The position numbers and the translations under genes were made by a program. Under the pieces are notes generated by a model, which worked only from the letters and a program-made list of their open reading frames with translations, was not told where the DNA came from and made no database searches. Below, piece after piece: positions 21,600 to 34,302 of a stretch of 64,000 nucleotides of DNA. The DNA is from Gnetum montanum (Eukaryota; Streptophyta; Gnetopsida; Gnetales; Gnetaceae). Where the stretch lies: contig MNCI01017754.1 in NCBI GenBank assembly GCA_015680685.1, forward strand, positions 285,903 to 349,902, given 5' to 3'. Every line of letters begins with the position of its first letter. Within the stretch, counting starts at the first letter, position 1.

Positions 21600-24500
21600 C
21601 AACACAGCAAGAATAGCAAGGGTCATGTGCCATAAGATGCTAGACGTGCTGGACAGGTTATCTTTACCAAAGATAGAGTGACTTGATTCAGCCACGGACC
21701 CTGCTTTTTTCTAAAGATTAAAAGTGCATTAATCTAACACGACGCATGTTCCAGCTGGATTTTGGAATCCCCACGCAGCGGAAATGATTGCAAGTTTCTG
21801 TTTTTGACGTTTGAAGGCCTTCAAATTTGGAATTTTACTTTCCACTTGTTGGGAAATCGGTTTGTTTTTTGATCCCTTATGCACTGCATTGTTGTGAAAT
21901 ACTAATATCTCTTCCACGGAAAATGAAAAGGCGTCTACTTTTTAAAGTGTACGAATCATCATGCTTGGGTTATGCTTATGCTTTGTGCAGGGGCATACGC
22001 TACAACATGTTCCTTTCCTTTGCATCTATTGATAATGAATGACTGAAAATGATTTGGTCTGAGGAATCATCTTTTCCCTTACGTAACAACCATCTATTCA
22101 TAATGAATGCCTGAGAACAAATTGAAGAATCATCTTTTACTCTAAGTACAAGCAACCTAATGTTTTCACTTTTTTGTTTTTTACTTTTAAAGATTATATT
22201 TGATTGAGTTGTTTATGTTTAAAATATGCCTCTAAGCTAGCGTGTAGGTGTTAGGTGTTGGTATTGGGATTGGAGGTGCAAAGTTTGTGAACAATTTCAA
22301 AAGCAATGAAAGCATCAACCTTTTTCTTACAACTATTTTTAGTTTGCTTGTATTTATGGATGATAATGGAAATCTAGCTAGTTATAAGCAAAGTTTTAGT
22401 TTTGTGGTTCAATGCTTCACTCTCATGGTTCTAGGGCCATGTAACACTTGGGGTTGTCCTTTGGTGATACTTTAGTACTTTGGAAAACCTCTTCAACTTG
22501 GTAAATACAAGGAATAATGGGGCTTTGCCTTATTCCTTTTATTACCTCTTCATCATTCCTCCTTGGAGAACTACATATGAGCTTGATTCTAACATGGTCA
22601 CAAATATATAGGTAGCCTAATCTTGAAGTTCTAGTGTAGCTCCTTGTTGAACTTGGTACCAATTTGTGATGAGTCTGGTATAGGAAAACATGCCTTGTTG
22701 TTAGATCAAAGGTTGTTTCCCTTTGGAACGAGGGCCAAAGGAGCATGGAGATTCTTATGGGTTTCATGTTATCACAACCATCATTAAAGAACTATATTGA
22801 CCTTAATTCATTCATGTAGTCTATCACAAGGATACGTAGGCTTGCAAACAAGCCTTAGTTTTGATGCTCAGGCCACTGCCCTTCTCTTTGAGAACGAGGA
22901 TTAGGGATAGATACATTAGGGTAGGAACGAGTCTTGACGTTTATAGGAGAATGGTTTCGCTTGTGATTGCATGTGCTTGTTGTAGTCATGTTTGTGTGGA
23001 CTGTGTTGGTCATGTTGGTTATATGATTTCATGTGGCGTACTCAATATGGTCCTAACCCATGCACTAACAGGTAATGTACTCATGATGTGCATGCAAGTT
23101 GAAACACCTCTATAAATTATCTATAAAATAACTAATAAAGATGTTACAAAACCCCAAGGATCTAGATTTAAACTTGATTTCGTAATTCCAAAGGAAGTCA
23201 TAAAATAGATAAAAATTATTTATTAGAAGCATAGATACAATAAAGCATTATAGCATAGCAAGATTTCATAATACTCATATATACAATTAAATAGAATTTA
23301 TTTAATGAAAAAGAGAATTTTGTGCAACCACAAAAAGGTAGTGGTTTAAAAATTCTACTAGTTGCATCATAAAATAGGATGTAAAATAACAATTTTAACG
23401 GCACTTGTTTTACCTTAATTAGACATCTAGAAATAAAGATATTCAAGTTTATAGTTTATTAAATTAAATAATGAAATATNCAAAAATGTTTCTTGCAATC
23501 TCACAATCCTAATGGCATAGACAGCAAATTCATATCTATCTTATTTTATAATTTATTCACAAAAAAAGTTACATGGCTCAAGTATCCCAAAAATGTACAA
23601 GGTTTCTATTTTACAAAAATATAAAAATTATTTTTCAAGGTTAGAAGGTCCATGTTGTACAAAAATGATCCACCTTTCATCCCATGTTTCTCTTTCAATG
23701 ATTCCTTTTCTAACTTGGGTAATTTGCATCGAAATGTAGGAAGAATTAGAACCTGTCAAAGAAGAAAGGTTATTGTATTTTCCTCTTCATGGAGCATAAA
23801 GGTTTCAGATAAAAAGTCATAAGAAATGGGCTAGAAAAATGTTTCTAATAAAATATTCAAAAATGTTTCAAGGTCCAGAAATGCCACAAATTTTCCAAAA
23901 TGTTTTAAAGTCCAAAAATGTCAAAAAAATTTCAAAAAATTCAAAAGAAACCCAAAAATTCAAAGAATGGATATCTTATCAAGGCATCTCTAAAGGCTAA
24001 GTCTTGGTTATCCACACTACCATCAGGGTTTGGAATAACCTCACGACTATCATTAAATTATCCTTTAAATTATTTAATGTCCAAAAATATCATAAGTTTG
24101 TCTAGCAAAATCCAAAGAATGTATATTTTAACTAGGCATTATATGCATTTTCAGTGCATTATATAATGTATATATAAAAGTAGATGTGTTATATGCATTT
24201 TTGATGCATTTGCACGTGAATGTGCTTTTTACGAGCCCTTTTTAATTTGATTTTTATTTTTTTAAAACATAAACAATTTTCATAAGTTCTTTTATAATTT
24301 TTTTTAGCTATTAATACCCCCAAGACTTAACACTCAGAACACGCACATGGAGATTCCAAATCAAATTTTGTTTAAACCTACCAAATCCTTATCAAATGAT
24401 CTACCTAATTATATGCTGAAATCTTATCTAAGCATTACTTATCATGGTTGCCCAATTCAAATGCCGAAACTTTTACGGTATTTCAATAAACTAGAAATTG

Positions 24501-27500
24501 TGATATCTCGTGAACTGTAACTATGATTCTAGTGAACCAAGGTACTTTCTTAACAAAGCTAATTTATGCAATACTAATCATAATTAAAAATGGGCTCCAA
24601 ATCCTAGTTTAATGACAAAAATTAACAAGGAATATGTTTTGGGTAGGATTAGGGTTCAAAATTGCTCCATGAATAGGGTATTATATATAATCACATATAA
24701 ATAATACAAATAAAAAGATGCATAACTAAATGTACATAATAAAGATTAATTATGAATAATTGTATGTGCATAAAGAATAAAATATGCATAATCAAATACT
24801 TGTAAAGGCATAATAATTGACAAAAATAAAAAATTCTAGGGGTAAATGGATTTTAACATTTAATCATAAAATATTCAGAAGATCTATGACTAAGCTCCAA
24901 TAGTAGTAAAATAAAGGATACAAAACTTTAACATATACCCTAGTAAGCAAATTGCATTCACGTATGTAGGAAAGTAACAACAATAATAACAATAAGCTAA
25001 TTTATTAAAATGTATGTGACAACATTAAAGAATTAATTATATGCATTAAATTAAATAATTAAAATTTATGCAAATTTCTAGGTTGTGACACAAATGTTGT
25101 GACAATTGAGGCATAGTCCATCTTAGGCTTCTGGTAGGCCATCTAGCTACATTTTGGACTCAAGGGTGGTGCTGAAAGGTGCATCGCTAGAGTACTGTTG
25201 TTACATCTGAGGGTAAAACACGCACTATCGATCCATTTTTGAAACTTACTAATATTATCCTTAGTATTATTTGTTAGTGCTTATTCTTATTAGAGTCTAA
25301 ATGTATCTCCCAGAAGCCTGGTCATTGCTTCTACCAATCCTTGTATGTTAATTGTCTCCTACCTTATTATAAATTCATTAAATCCAAAGAAATTCCTTGG
25401 TGTGTTGGATAACATCAAGGCAACATTGTGATAGATGGTTTTTTCCAAAGTTTTGAGATGATTGAACTTCCTTTCTACTATCTTAAGACTTTGTGTTTTG
25501 GATCATAAGGTTTATATTCATTAAGTGTTTATCATACCACCATCCCACCCCCTACCCAGCCCTCTATGAACCATACGAGCATATCCATTACCACTACACT
25601 TGACCTATACATTGGCCACTTAGAAGTTACATTCATGAGGCTTCAATGGCTGGTTTGTGTTCTAGTTATCATTATTGATATTGGATCATGAGATAGTGGA
25701 CAAGATGGACACTAAAGCCCAAAAAATAGTATTAATGAGCAAAGCAAATTCAAAGTACATTACATGCTTGACACTAAGTAGACAACATAAAAAAAATCCT
25801 CGATGAATTAGACCTTATCTCCACTCTAATTGTCATCTAAGCAACTTGTAGAAAGATGCCTTATTGTGTAATATAGGATGTGAGATCTCAATTGTCTCTT
25901 GTTAAGATATCTCTTGAGATTGGACTCTGAATCTTCAATATTAAATCAATTTACTTTGAGGCTAGTCATATTTAGAATTTTTTGCATCTATGAAGATCCC
26001 TCTTATGGAGGCATATACAAAGTTGAGGACTCTATTGTTGGGTTTGAGCTTTTGAGATTTTGGATTGTTTTGTCATTTCATTTTTGGCTGTTACAAAATA
26101 TCTCTTCTCATGAGAAAGCCTTGTATCCCATGAATTTGTTATTCTTATGATGTGGGTCATGTATGTTAATGTTCTTGAGATCTCTCCTCATCTTATTATT
26201 AAAGCTTATTATTGAGTGCAATTTTTTGTAGCAAAGTAAAATTTGCAGAAAATAAACACTGTAGCTCTAATTAGTGAACCAAGGATCAACTCCAACCTCT
26301 TTGAACATATTGAACGCAATGGTAAGGTGAGATTTTAGGTACAAGATCAATTTAAAGTACTTCTGTAGGAAGGTTTTTTTAATAGAAATATTTTAATATC
26401 AACTTAAAGTTTTAACTAAAATGAAACTCAAAATTCTAGTTTGATGATGAAAAATTATAATTAATATGACTTGGCTAGGAATAGAATCCTAAATGCTCTA
26501 TGAAGAGAGTGTTATATAATCATACATGTAAAATACATAATAAACTAACCATGATTAAATATCCATACTAATATTGATATTTCGTTTCATTTGTGTAGAC
26601 CTAAAGGACTTGTCAAACAAATTAATTTATGAAAAATCAATAATAGCTAAGAACAATTGAAAACTAAAGTTTTATTACGTCTGTAGACCCTCTAGAACTA
26701 TTAGACAGTAGAAATATACATGTTATGAGTTTTGAAAACATCATTTAGAAAATTACATCTTGGTAACAGTTGGGACTAATATTGGTATCTTAAATAGCTC
26801 ATATAAGGATTGACCATAAATTTGCCAGAACAAACAAAGACAGAACAAACTTAACTAAGAGGATATAACTAAACTAGAAAATGGATAGAGAAATAAAGGA
26901 TGGATGAATGATTTCATTTTTATCTATCTTTTTTCCTTGTTTAATAGTCAAGCTTAGTTAACATCTTCTTTAAGATAATCTTGGCCAATTCATATATATA
27001 TATATAGTGGAGCCGTTTCATAGGCTAGGAGTAGAATTTAATTAATTTTTTGTAAATTTCTCCATTATCATTGTCAATGTCTTTTTTTTAAAGTTATCCA
27101 TTATCATTGTCAAGGAAATTGTTTTAAAAGTTATGTTAAAATATTATTTGAAATATTTTAATAATATCAAAATTGGCAAACCCTTAATCTCATGTGGGAT
27201 CAACGTGGGCATGCTATGGTCCAAAAACCTTGGTAGGTCATTGTCAGGTAGAAATGCTAGCACCACGTCCATCACGTTATGGGGTCTATCATGGTGGCTG
27301 GAGCTACTACGATGGATGGCCTTGCAACATCTCAAAATCTGTAGCAACAACATGTTGAAAACTGTACATGTCGCTCTTGGGTGTGAGTCAATGCATTCGA
27401 TAGTACTCAAAATCGATGTAATTGAGCATGCTCGTAGCACTAGTGGTGATGGTCTCCTTCACAACAAAAAGCCAAAGTTGAAGATGTTGAAAGATCTTCT

Positions 27501-29440
27501 TCATAGCAAAAGGACAAAGTCAAATATGTGGGCATTCCAGGCAACATCAAGAAGTATGTTGGAGGACTTGATACCACTAAGTTTTCTATTTATTTTATTT
27601 TTTTCTTCTTTATATTATTTTCAATGTGCAAAGAAGAAGTTTTTCCATGGAAAAGTTTAGGATTGGATGTAGTGAAATTTGGTTTTCACATGTATCCTGT
27701 GGCGAAATAAAGGTTGTAGATGTAATTCGAATATGGAATTGAATAGATGCAATGAGGCATTTAAGTTAGTGATTTTATATATTTTTGTGGATTTCATGGA
27801 TTTGCATTGGGTGGGGTGAAAAAATATATATTTTAGGATATATAGTCAAATTAGAATTTTATAATGTAGTTTTGTTTAGCATATACCACTAACTTGGAGT
27901 TTTGAAACGAAGAATTAGGCTAACACTTCATTACTCTAAGGATGTTTTGAGTCATAAAGTTTCCCAATGCAAAAGACCTATAGCAAAGCTACTAAAGGAA
28001 CATAGAGAAAAGACGCGTATTTATATGAATACTTATATAAGTGATCTCATTAGTGACTTCAAGCAACCTAGAAATTATGCAAGAATTTTAACATTGAAAT
28101 ATTAAGGTGCTTGAAATGTGAATGGTATGTTAATGATATAATTAACTGAGTTACTTTTTATTAGTGTAATGGAAGTTTCTAGGCTAGGTGCATTCGAGAA
28201 TTCTTATTTTAAATAAGTTGTTTTTGCCTTCACCCTCAAACACAAATGGAGGAGTGAATAAGAACATCTTTTTAGTATTTCAAACTCTAACATTTATATG
28301 TATCAACTTTACATTGTTAAAATAATAATAGAGTCAAGATGGTTATTTTGTTTATATAATTTTGTAAAATATCATGATATTAACTATATGTGCTAGGGTG
28401 TACTTATAGTCAATTTGATTACATATAAAGTATTTATAAATAAGAGGTTTCTTATTTAATTTGTGCTTAAGTCATTGGTATATTATGTTTTTCCAATGGA
28501 TTTTTCTTGGCAAATCTATTTTCTCTAGAATTCCCTTATGCAAGGTTCTAAATTACTTCTAACTTCTTTAATCGATGCTGAAATTTATGTATGCAAAAAT
28601 TTCTATGGATTCTCAAAATGCAAATTTAGAGGCTAGGGGGCAAAAATCTATAGATTATGTCTAAGGTTGATGACATTTTTAAATTGATTCCATGTCTTTA
28701 TCAAAATTTAAGGAAAATATTTATTGTAATGTATCTTTGAAATTGTTGAGTAATCAAGAAAAAATTGATGACACCTTCTACTACATGATTAGCAGCCACT
28801 GTCATGGTACTTGACATGACATGACCTACCTCTACTACTGTTTTCGTTGTGTTTCTTTGAAGCTCGGAAATCATGATCCTCTCTTCTTTGTCTTCTCCTT
28901 CTTTGGCGTATTCTCAACTTCCTCCTTTCTGCAACAATGAAACAAAGGGTTTTTAATTAGCCATGGGCATCACAAAAAATAACTAGCTTCTATTATTTTT
29001 GGTGCTAATGTTAATGGTGGAAAAGTCATAGGAAATAAATAGGAAAATCGATTCTTTGTAGAGTTTCTTGGTCAAATGCAATGGCTAGCCTGGGCCCTAC
29101 GATTTGTTGAAGCCAGTGTGCTCATGGTCTAGAATAGATTTTGGCATATTTTGTTTTGGTTCTGGTTTTAGGATGGACTTTGCCAAATACAATATCACTA
29201 CTACATCACTCTATGACATTGTATCAGTGAGCATGACTAGCGATGATATTATCAAGTTTTTAAGGTCACTGTCCAAGACTATGTTACATGAAACTAATAG
29301 AGGAATTTTCCAATCCAGTGCTTAGAAATTTTATTCTAGGAATTTTTTATCATTCTACTTTCTATAGTAGTTTGTATTCAATATTATCAATGTGGCATGT
29401 AATCAATACACACTTAGCTTCTCACCTTATTACAAAACAA
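21600..29440. other. 7.8 kb AT-rich intergenic DNA
   Basis: I found no recognisable gene. The longest open stretches (22423-22767 minus, 22861-23115 plus, 27133-27660 plus) show no domain and have open frames on the other strand or low complexity. At 23840-24130 there are degenerate repeats of CCAAAAATGT-type words. An AT dinucleotide run is at about 26989-27006. A single N is at 23480. Much of it is probably old transposon sequence. Confidence 0.5.
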
Positions 29441-29443
29441 AAA

Positions 29444-29670
29444 ACAAAGTATTGTAAATCCTAACTTTAATTCAAAAACTTTCTATCTACTTCTCTTTAC
29501 TTTTATTTTAAATGTTTTCTTATTGGACAATGTATTTTCACCTATTAGTATAACAAAAAGAAAGAGTACTACAAATATTATCTTTAATTAAGAAACTTTG
29601 TATCTCCTTCTCTCTAATTATATTCTAAATGTTTTCTCATTAGATAATGCTTTTTCATCTCTCTTCCCCA
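29444..29670. repeat. Two tandem repeats of about 117 bp beside the pararetrovirus
   Basis: The segment from about 29444 to 29556 recurs, diverged, from about 29561 to 29670. Shared words include ACTTTAATT/TCTTTAATT, CTTCTCT and AAATGTTTTCT followed by ATTxGAxAATG. It is just past the 3' end of the viral coding region and may be part of its non-coding region. Confidence 0.55.
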
Positions 29671-29727
29671 CATGTTAATTGTACTTTTATCATAGAATAT
29701 TCAAGGCCTTTTTGATAGGTCCTGATC

Positions 29728-30117
29728 TCAATGTTGTAGTGTCGACACTTCTTCTGGTGGCAAAACTTGCTTTGGCATTAGTTGCTCATTTTCATACCAG
29801 GTAGTTTGATCAAACAAATTAATACGTTGAAAAGATGTACATAACTTGGTTTCCCATAGATTAGTACTGATCAGCTGATTGATGTAGCATCTGGCATTGT
29901 CGTTGGAGAACAATGGTCTTCTGGTGATTAGAATATTATCTAGAACTTCCAATTGTTGTAGATGACTTAAAATATTTGGTTCTAATCTACTCCATCGTAG
30001 ATTATTGACTAAGTAGTCAATCCTTCAGGCCATATTAATAAAGAAATCCACTGTAGGACATTGTTTGCTAATACTCATAGTAGATTCTTGCGGAAAATAC
30101 TTAGGAATTAATCTACA
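29728..30117 (-). pseudogene. C-terminal extension after viral RNase H
   Basis: The reading frame stays protein-like for another 130 codons past RNase H, with one further stop. The last 74 codons (29952-29728) are fully open. There is no domain that I recognise. It resembles a polyprotein tail more than chance sequence, because it keeps the same phase. It may be specific to this lineage. Confidence 0.45.
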
Positions 30118-30696
30118 TCATTTTACCCTATCTTCAAGAGTTGAGAGTAGCCAGGTAAGCCAATCTTCTAGATCTTGCATCGGGTTCTGAGATGAACTAC
30201 TTTCTTCAAGCGGAGTTTGCATCATTTTAATCTGAGGTTTTACTTCTCGTGTAAGAGCATCTGGTAAGAAATTAACTAGACCAGGAATTCTTTCAATTGA
30301 GAACTGATACTGTGCTAACAGAAATTGCCACCAAGCAAAGCGTTGAAGCTTCGGTGATGGTGTAATCTTCCGTTTTAACAATGCAACTAAATTTGCTAAA
30401 TCTGTTCTCAAGATAAATGGTTCTTCGACTAAATAGATATGAAATTTTTCTAGTCCTCTGATAGCGGCAAGGATTTCCTTTTCTGCAGGCCAGTAATTCA
30501 ATTCATGTTTATGAAAAGTACCTGAAGCATATGCACAAATATCTTCTTGATTCTTTGCTTCTTTTTTAAGAAATACTGTAGCCCATGCATCATAACTTGC
30601 ATCAGTATTTAATACAAAAGGGCCATTCAATGTTGGAGTTAATGGTGGTAAATTCTGACATTCTTTCTTTAACTGCATGACTTGAGCTGAGGCTTT
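30118..30696 (-). pseudogene. Viral RNase H
   Basis: It opens in phase after the RT stop. Catalytic positions are visible: FVLNTDAS (first Asp), PAEKEILA (Glu) and LRTDLANL (second Asp), with the KxxRFAWWQFLLAQY segment typical of RT-linked RNase H. It removes RNA from the hybrid during replication. It closes at TGA near 30118-30120 with the frame continuing. Confidence 0.8.
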
Positions 30697-30699
30697 CTA

Positions 30700-31779
30700 A
30701 GTCCATACAAAGGGAATCTAATTTTTACACCAGCGAATTTCTATTGTCTTATCGCTGAATTTTTCACTATGTTTAGAAACATAATTTACACATCCTAAAA
30801 ATCTTAAGCACTGATCTTTATTTTCTAACTTATCTAGAAACTGTATAATTTTCTGTAAAACATGCGGTTGCATATGTATTTGTCCATCTTTTAATTGAAT
30901 TCCTAAAAACTTAATTTCTCTCTTACCAATTTGGAATTTCTTTGGATCCTTTAATAATCCTTTGATAATAGATGATTCACATGATCTGAAATAGAATCTG
31001 AAAATATTAGAAAGTCATCAATATAATTAGCAATGAAATCTTGATACTTTCTGAATACTGAATCCATTCTATGTTGAAATTGAGAAGGGGCATTCTTTAG
31101 ACCAAAAGACATTACTTTCCATTCGAACAATCCTTGTGGTGTACTGAAAGCAGTTTTATGCTGATCTTCTTCAGCTATCTTTATCTGATGGTATTCGGAT
31201 TTGTAATCGAATTTACTGAAATAAGATTTTACTGCAACCTTTTGAATAAGACTTTCTTTGTTAGGTAGAGGCCATTTAATATCAATGGTAACTGCATTTA
31301 GAGGAATGTAGTTGATCATCATTCTGGCTTTGCCTCTTTTAATTTTTGCATGATTTCTAACAATAAAACTTGAACAGGAATAGTTAGATTGTGACGTTTA
31401 TATCAATCCTTTTTTTAGAAATTCTCCAATTTGTTTGCCAAGTTCTTCAGAGTCTATAGGATTTAATAAGATTTTCTTACTCTGAATAGGAATATTATGA
31501 ACTGTAGGAATGTAAGCTACTGGACTATCTTTATCCCAAAATTCTAGTGGATGATCACAACCACATTCTTGTAAAGCTTGAAAGCAAGGAACTAACTATT
31601 TTTCTTCTGTGTTTAGATTGATCTGAGCCTTCTTTAGCTGTTGTAGATTTTTATACTTGGCACTAGCTATTTCTTCTATTTCAAACTGAGAGACAATTTC
31701 TGAAATACTTGGATTTTGTGTGAATTTCTTGATTTGTTGATGTTTTTTTTTTATGTAATTGAGTAGGGATTCTTCCAAT
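30700..31779 (-). pseudogene. Viral reverse transcriptase
   Basis: It lies in a different frame from the rest, with TAG at 31598-31596 and TAA at 31400-31398. It reads through DIKWPLPNK, YFSKFDYKSEYHQI, TAFSTPQG, MSFGLKNAPSQFQ and the catalytic YIDD (31025-31014). After TAA 30953-30951 the frame changes again and RT thumb/connection sequence follows (KKFQIGKREIKFLG). Further stops are TAG 30720-30718 and TAG 30699-30697. YIDD with Ile rather than Val is usual in caulimovirids. The enzyme copies pregenomic RNA into DNA. Confidence 0.85.
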
Positions 31780-32097
31780 AATTATCTTGGGTCTTGGATC
31801 TTGGAATGGTGAAGAACACACTATCATTTCTTGACCAATAGTATAAGGACCTATACTATCCATGAAATGTGCACCTAATCCAATATCAATACCACTATCT
31901 GAAACTTGTACAAACTTTGTTGTGCCTACATATTCATCATTTAAAGAGATTGGAATATTGAAAGCAAAATGAGATAAAATTCTCGTTCCATTCATTGTCT
32001 CTAACTTAACTAGTTTTGTATTTTCTTCCCATTTTTCAAGAACATCCTTATGGCAAAAATTTGTAGCACCTGCATCAATAAAAGCTTGATACTTTCG
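31780..32097 (-). pseudogene. Viral aspartic protease
   Basis: AFIDAGATNF (catalytic triad DAG at 32076-32068) is followed by flap-like GTTKFVQVSDSG, GLGAHFMDSIG and KIIIGR near the end, matching a retropepsin. DAG replaces the usual DTG or DSG; Ala is also seen in some caulimovirid proteases. This enzyme cuts the viral polyprotein. The reading frame shifts just after the end, around 31780-31790. Confidence 0.75.
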
Positions 32098-32721
32098 TCA
32101 TTTCTTGTCTCCATCTACAACTATTTTGATTAGAATAAGTAGAACACTTTGTAAAGATAGTAAATGTTTGATTTGATGTTGTAGAGCTGGATTTACTTTT
32201 CTTTTCTTAATCCTAGCTGATTTGACTTCCTTCTTAACCGGAAACTTCTTTTCATGAGTAATAAGAAATTTTGGTACCTTTTGGATGATTCGTTTAGGAG
32301 TATCATCATCAGTTGAAGAATCCTCTTGTGTACCAGCTTGTGGTAGAACTTCTTTACATCCTAAGGTTGAAGAAATACTTGGATCATTATCAGCTTCTTC
32401 TATATCCCATTTGTGTTCTTTATCAGATAAATCTGAAACATTAGCTTCTTCATCTAACCATTTTTCTAAATCTTCCCAACTTTCTTCCATAATTGTGTTA
32501 AGACCCATATTATCCATATTACTAGTAAGAGAAATGTTGGATAACCATTCTTCATCAGAAATAGAAAAATCTAACACACCTTGCATCATGTTGCTTTTAC
32601 CTTTGGCTTCTGGTTCGGACATAGTAGTATAACTCGAGCTTTCTAAAGTGGAAACAGAATTAATTTCAAAACAATTATCAAAACATTCTTCTGGATCATC
32701 AACCAATTCTAAATCAGGAGT
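32098..32721 (-). pseudogene. Acidic spacer between coat protein and protease
   Basis: The frame is the same as the coat protein. It is rich in Asp, Glu and Ser (for instance DEEWLSNIS, DSSTDDDTPKR) and then becomes basic (SARIKKRKVNP). Acidic tails next to the coat protein are common in this family and are removed or phosphorylated during maturation. It ends at TGA 32100-32098, a few codons before the protease motif, with the frame continuing in phase. Confidence 0.5.
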
Positions 32722-33711
32722 CTATTCAAAGAACGCTTTGATCTTTGCACCATTTCTGGGAGGCTTTTCAGGACATTCATAAGCATAGTGACCTTGCCTT
32801 TTGCAGGTATAACATGTAACAGCTTTTCGTCGATTTGAGCCTTTTCTTTTTCTTGCAAAGAATTTTCTCTGTTCTTTTCTTATAGGATTTTTGCACCAAG
32901 TTTTTTTGAACTTTGGAATAGATCTTCTTTTGAATCTTCTCTTCTTAGCAGGAGCTCTCGCAGGAGGTCCAAACGAATCAACGCCATCTAGGTTGAAACA
33001 AACTTCGGCACTGGGTAACAACTTTTGCAAGGATACATTGTAACATGCAAACTGTAATTCTTGTCGTACCATATGCACCACATCCGTAAAATATGTTAAA
33101 CTTAAATCAATCTCCTTTTCTAGAGCTTTGTACAACACCATTTTTCCTAACTTTGCAGGTAAACTTCCTAAATATAAAAATTTTATCATCTGATCTCTAT
33201 GTAATGCTAATCTGTATACTTCATTTCCATATTCAGCACTAAATTGCTCAAAATACCTTAAATCTGATAATTTTCTCTGACTTAATAATAACTTATCTTT
33301 AAGTCTCAACTTAGAGGATAAATCTACTGTGAATTGAGTAACTAAAGCGAAAAATACACCGTGCAAACCTGTTTGCAACAATTGATCTTGTTGCTTAGTA
33401 GTAGCACTTTTCCACCAATGTCTAATTTTACCAGCTGATCTGGTAAATGCACCAATAATGGTTGTTCTTTCATCTAAGCCAAGAATATGCATAGCAACTC
33501 GAAGTTGATCAATCCATAATCTTAGTGCATGCAATACTTCTTTGGGTGGTAGATAATCAATATGTATCACTGGAATGGATGAATTTGGCCATTGTTGGAA
33601 TGCTGAATAAGCTGGAGGCGAGTTAATTGGAGGTCGTTGCCATGGTCTTGTAGGTTGGTGACAAGCCATCATAATTCTTTGTTCACATGAAACATCCTTT
33701 GGAGGTTTAAC
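32722..33711 (-). pseudogene. Viral coat protein with CCHC zinc knuckle
   Basis: It is open from the preceding stop to TAG 32724-32722. There is a central helical coat region, a basic Arg/Lys-rich tract, then CYTCKRQGHYAYEC (32814-32773), a canonical CX2CX4HX4C knuckle as in caulimovirid coat proteins and Gags. The knuckle binds pregenomic RNA during packaging. All four ligands are intact even though the element is broken elsewhere. Confidence 0.8.
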
Positions 33712-34302
33712 TTATGCTTCAGATTTAACTTCTGGAGTTTCTTCTGGAGGTGCTGATGGTTCTGTACTGGTTGAGGGCTTTTTGCCTTTCTTTTTAGTCA
33801 TTAGACGTTTGATTTTGTCTAATAGAGCTTTATCGCGAGCATCAACGACCACTGTTTCCTTAGCAAGAGGCTTTGGCTGATCTATATCAGGAGCAAGTAA
33901 CTTCAGTTGATTTTCAAGGGTGAAAATCTCATGAAATTTAGCAGTATTCTCTTTTACTTGGATTCTCTTACTTCTTGCTTCTTCTCGATCCTTCTGAATT
34001 TGCTCATATACTTGTAGATGTTTAGTCATTTCCTTAGATAATTGTCCTACAGCATCATTTGTTTTGTCTACCTTGTCTTCAATTTGCTCTAATTGATCTT
34101 TGACATGTTGAATATGTTGAGAAGCATAGGATGTCCAATGTACTAGATAATTTAATTGGCGTACATCAGATTGTTGATCAGTAGCACTGTTGACTAAGTG
34201 CTCTAATAAATAACTGCAATCTGCTCTTGTTTGAGGTGGATCTTGTCTGGATGCTGTTGTCGAATAAGTAGCTAGAGGAGGCCATCTTCCTCCGCTTAGC
34301 AG
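33712..34302 (-). pseudogene. Coiled-coil segment of the viral polyprotein
   Basis: It is in frame with the movement-protein region upstream and closed by TAA (33714-33712). The middle (about 34200-33950) is rich in Gln, Glu, Lys and spaced Leu/Val/Ile, with heptad-like spacing (HVKDQLEQIEDKVDK). The end is Lys-rich then Pro/Glu/Ser-rich. It may act as an oligomerisation or virion-associated linker between movement and coat proteins. That role is inference. Confidence 0.55.

Noticed and set aside
22423-22767. 114-codon minus-strand open frame
   Set aside because: No recognisable domain or promoter, in repeat-like DNA.
27133-27660. 175-codon plus-strand open frame
   Set aside because: No domain, an open frame on the other strand, and composition that does not look protein-like. 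Possibly an old relic, but not supportable as a gene.
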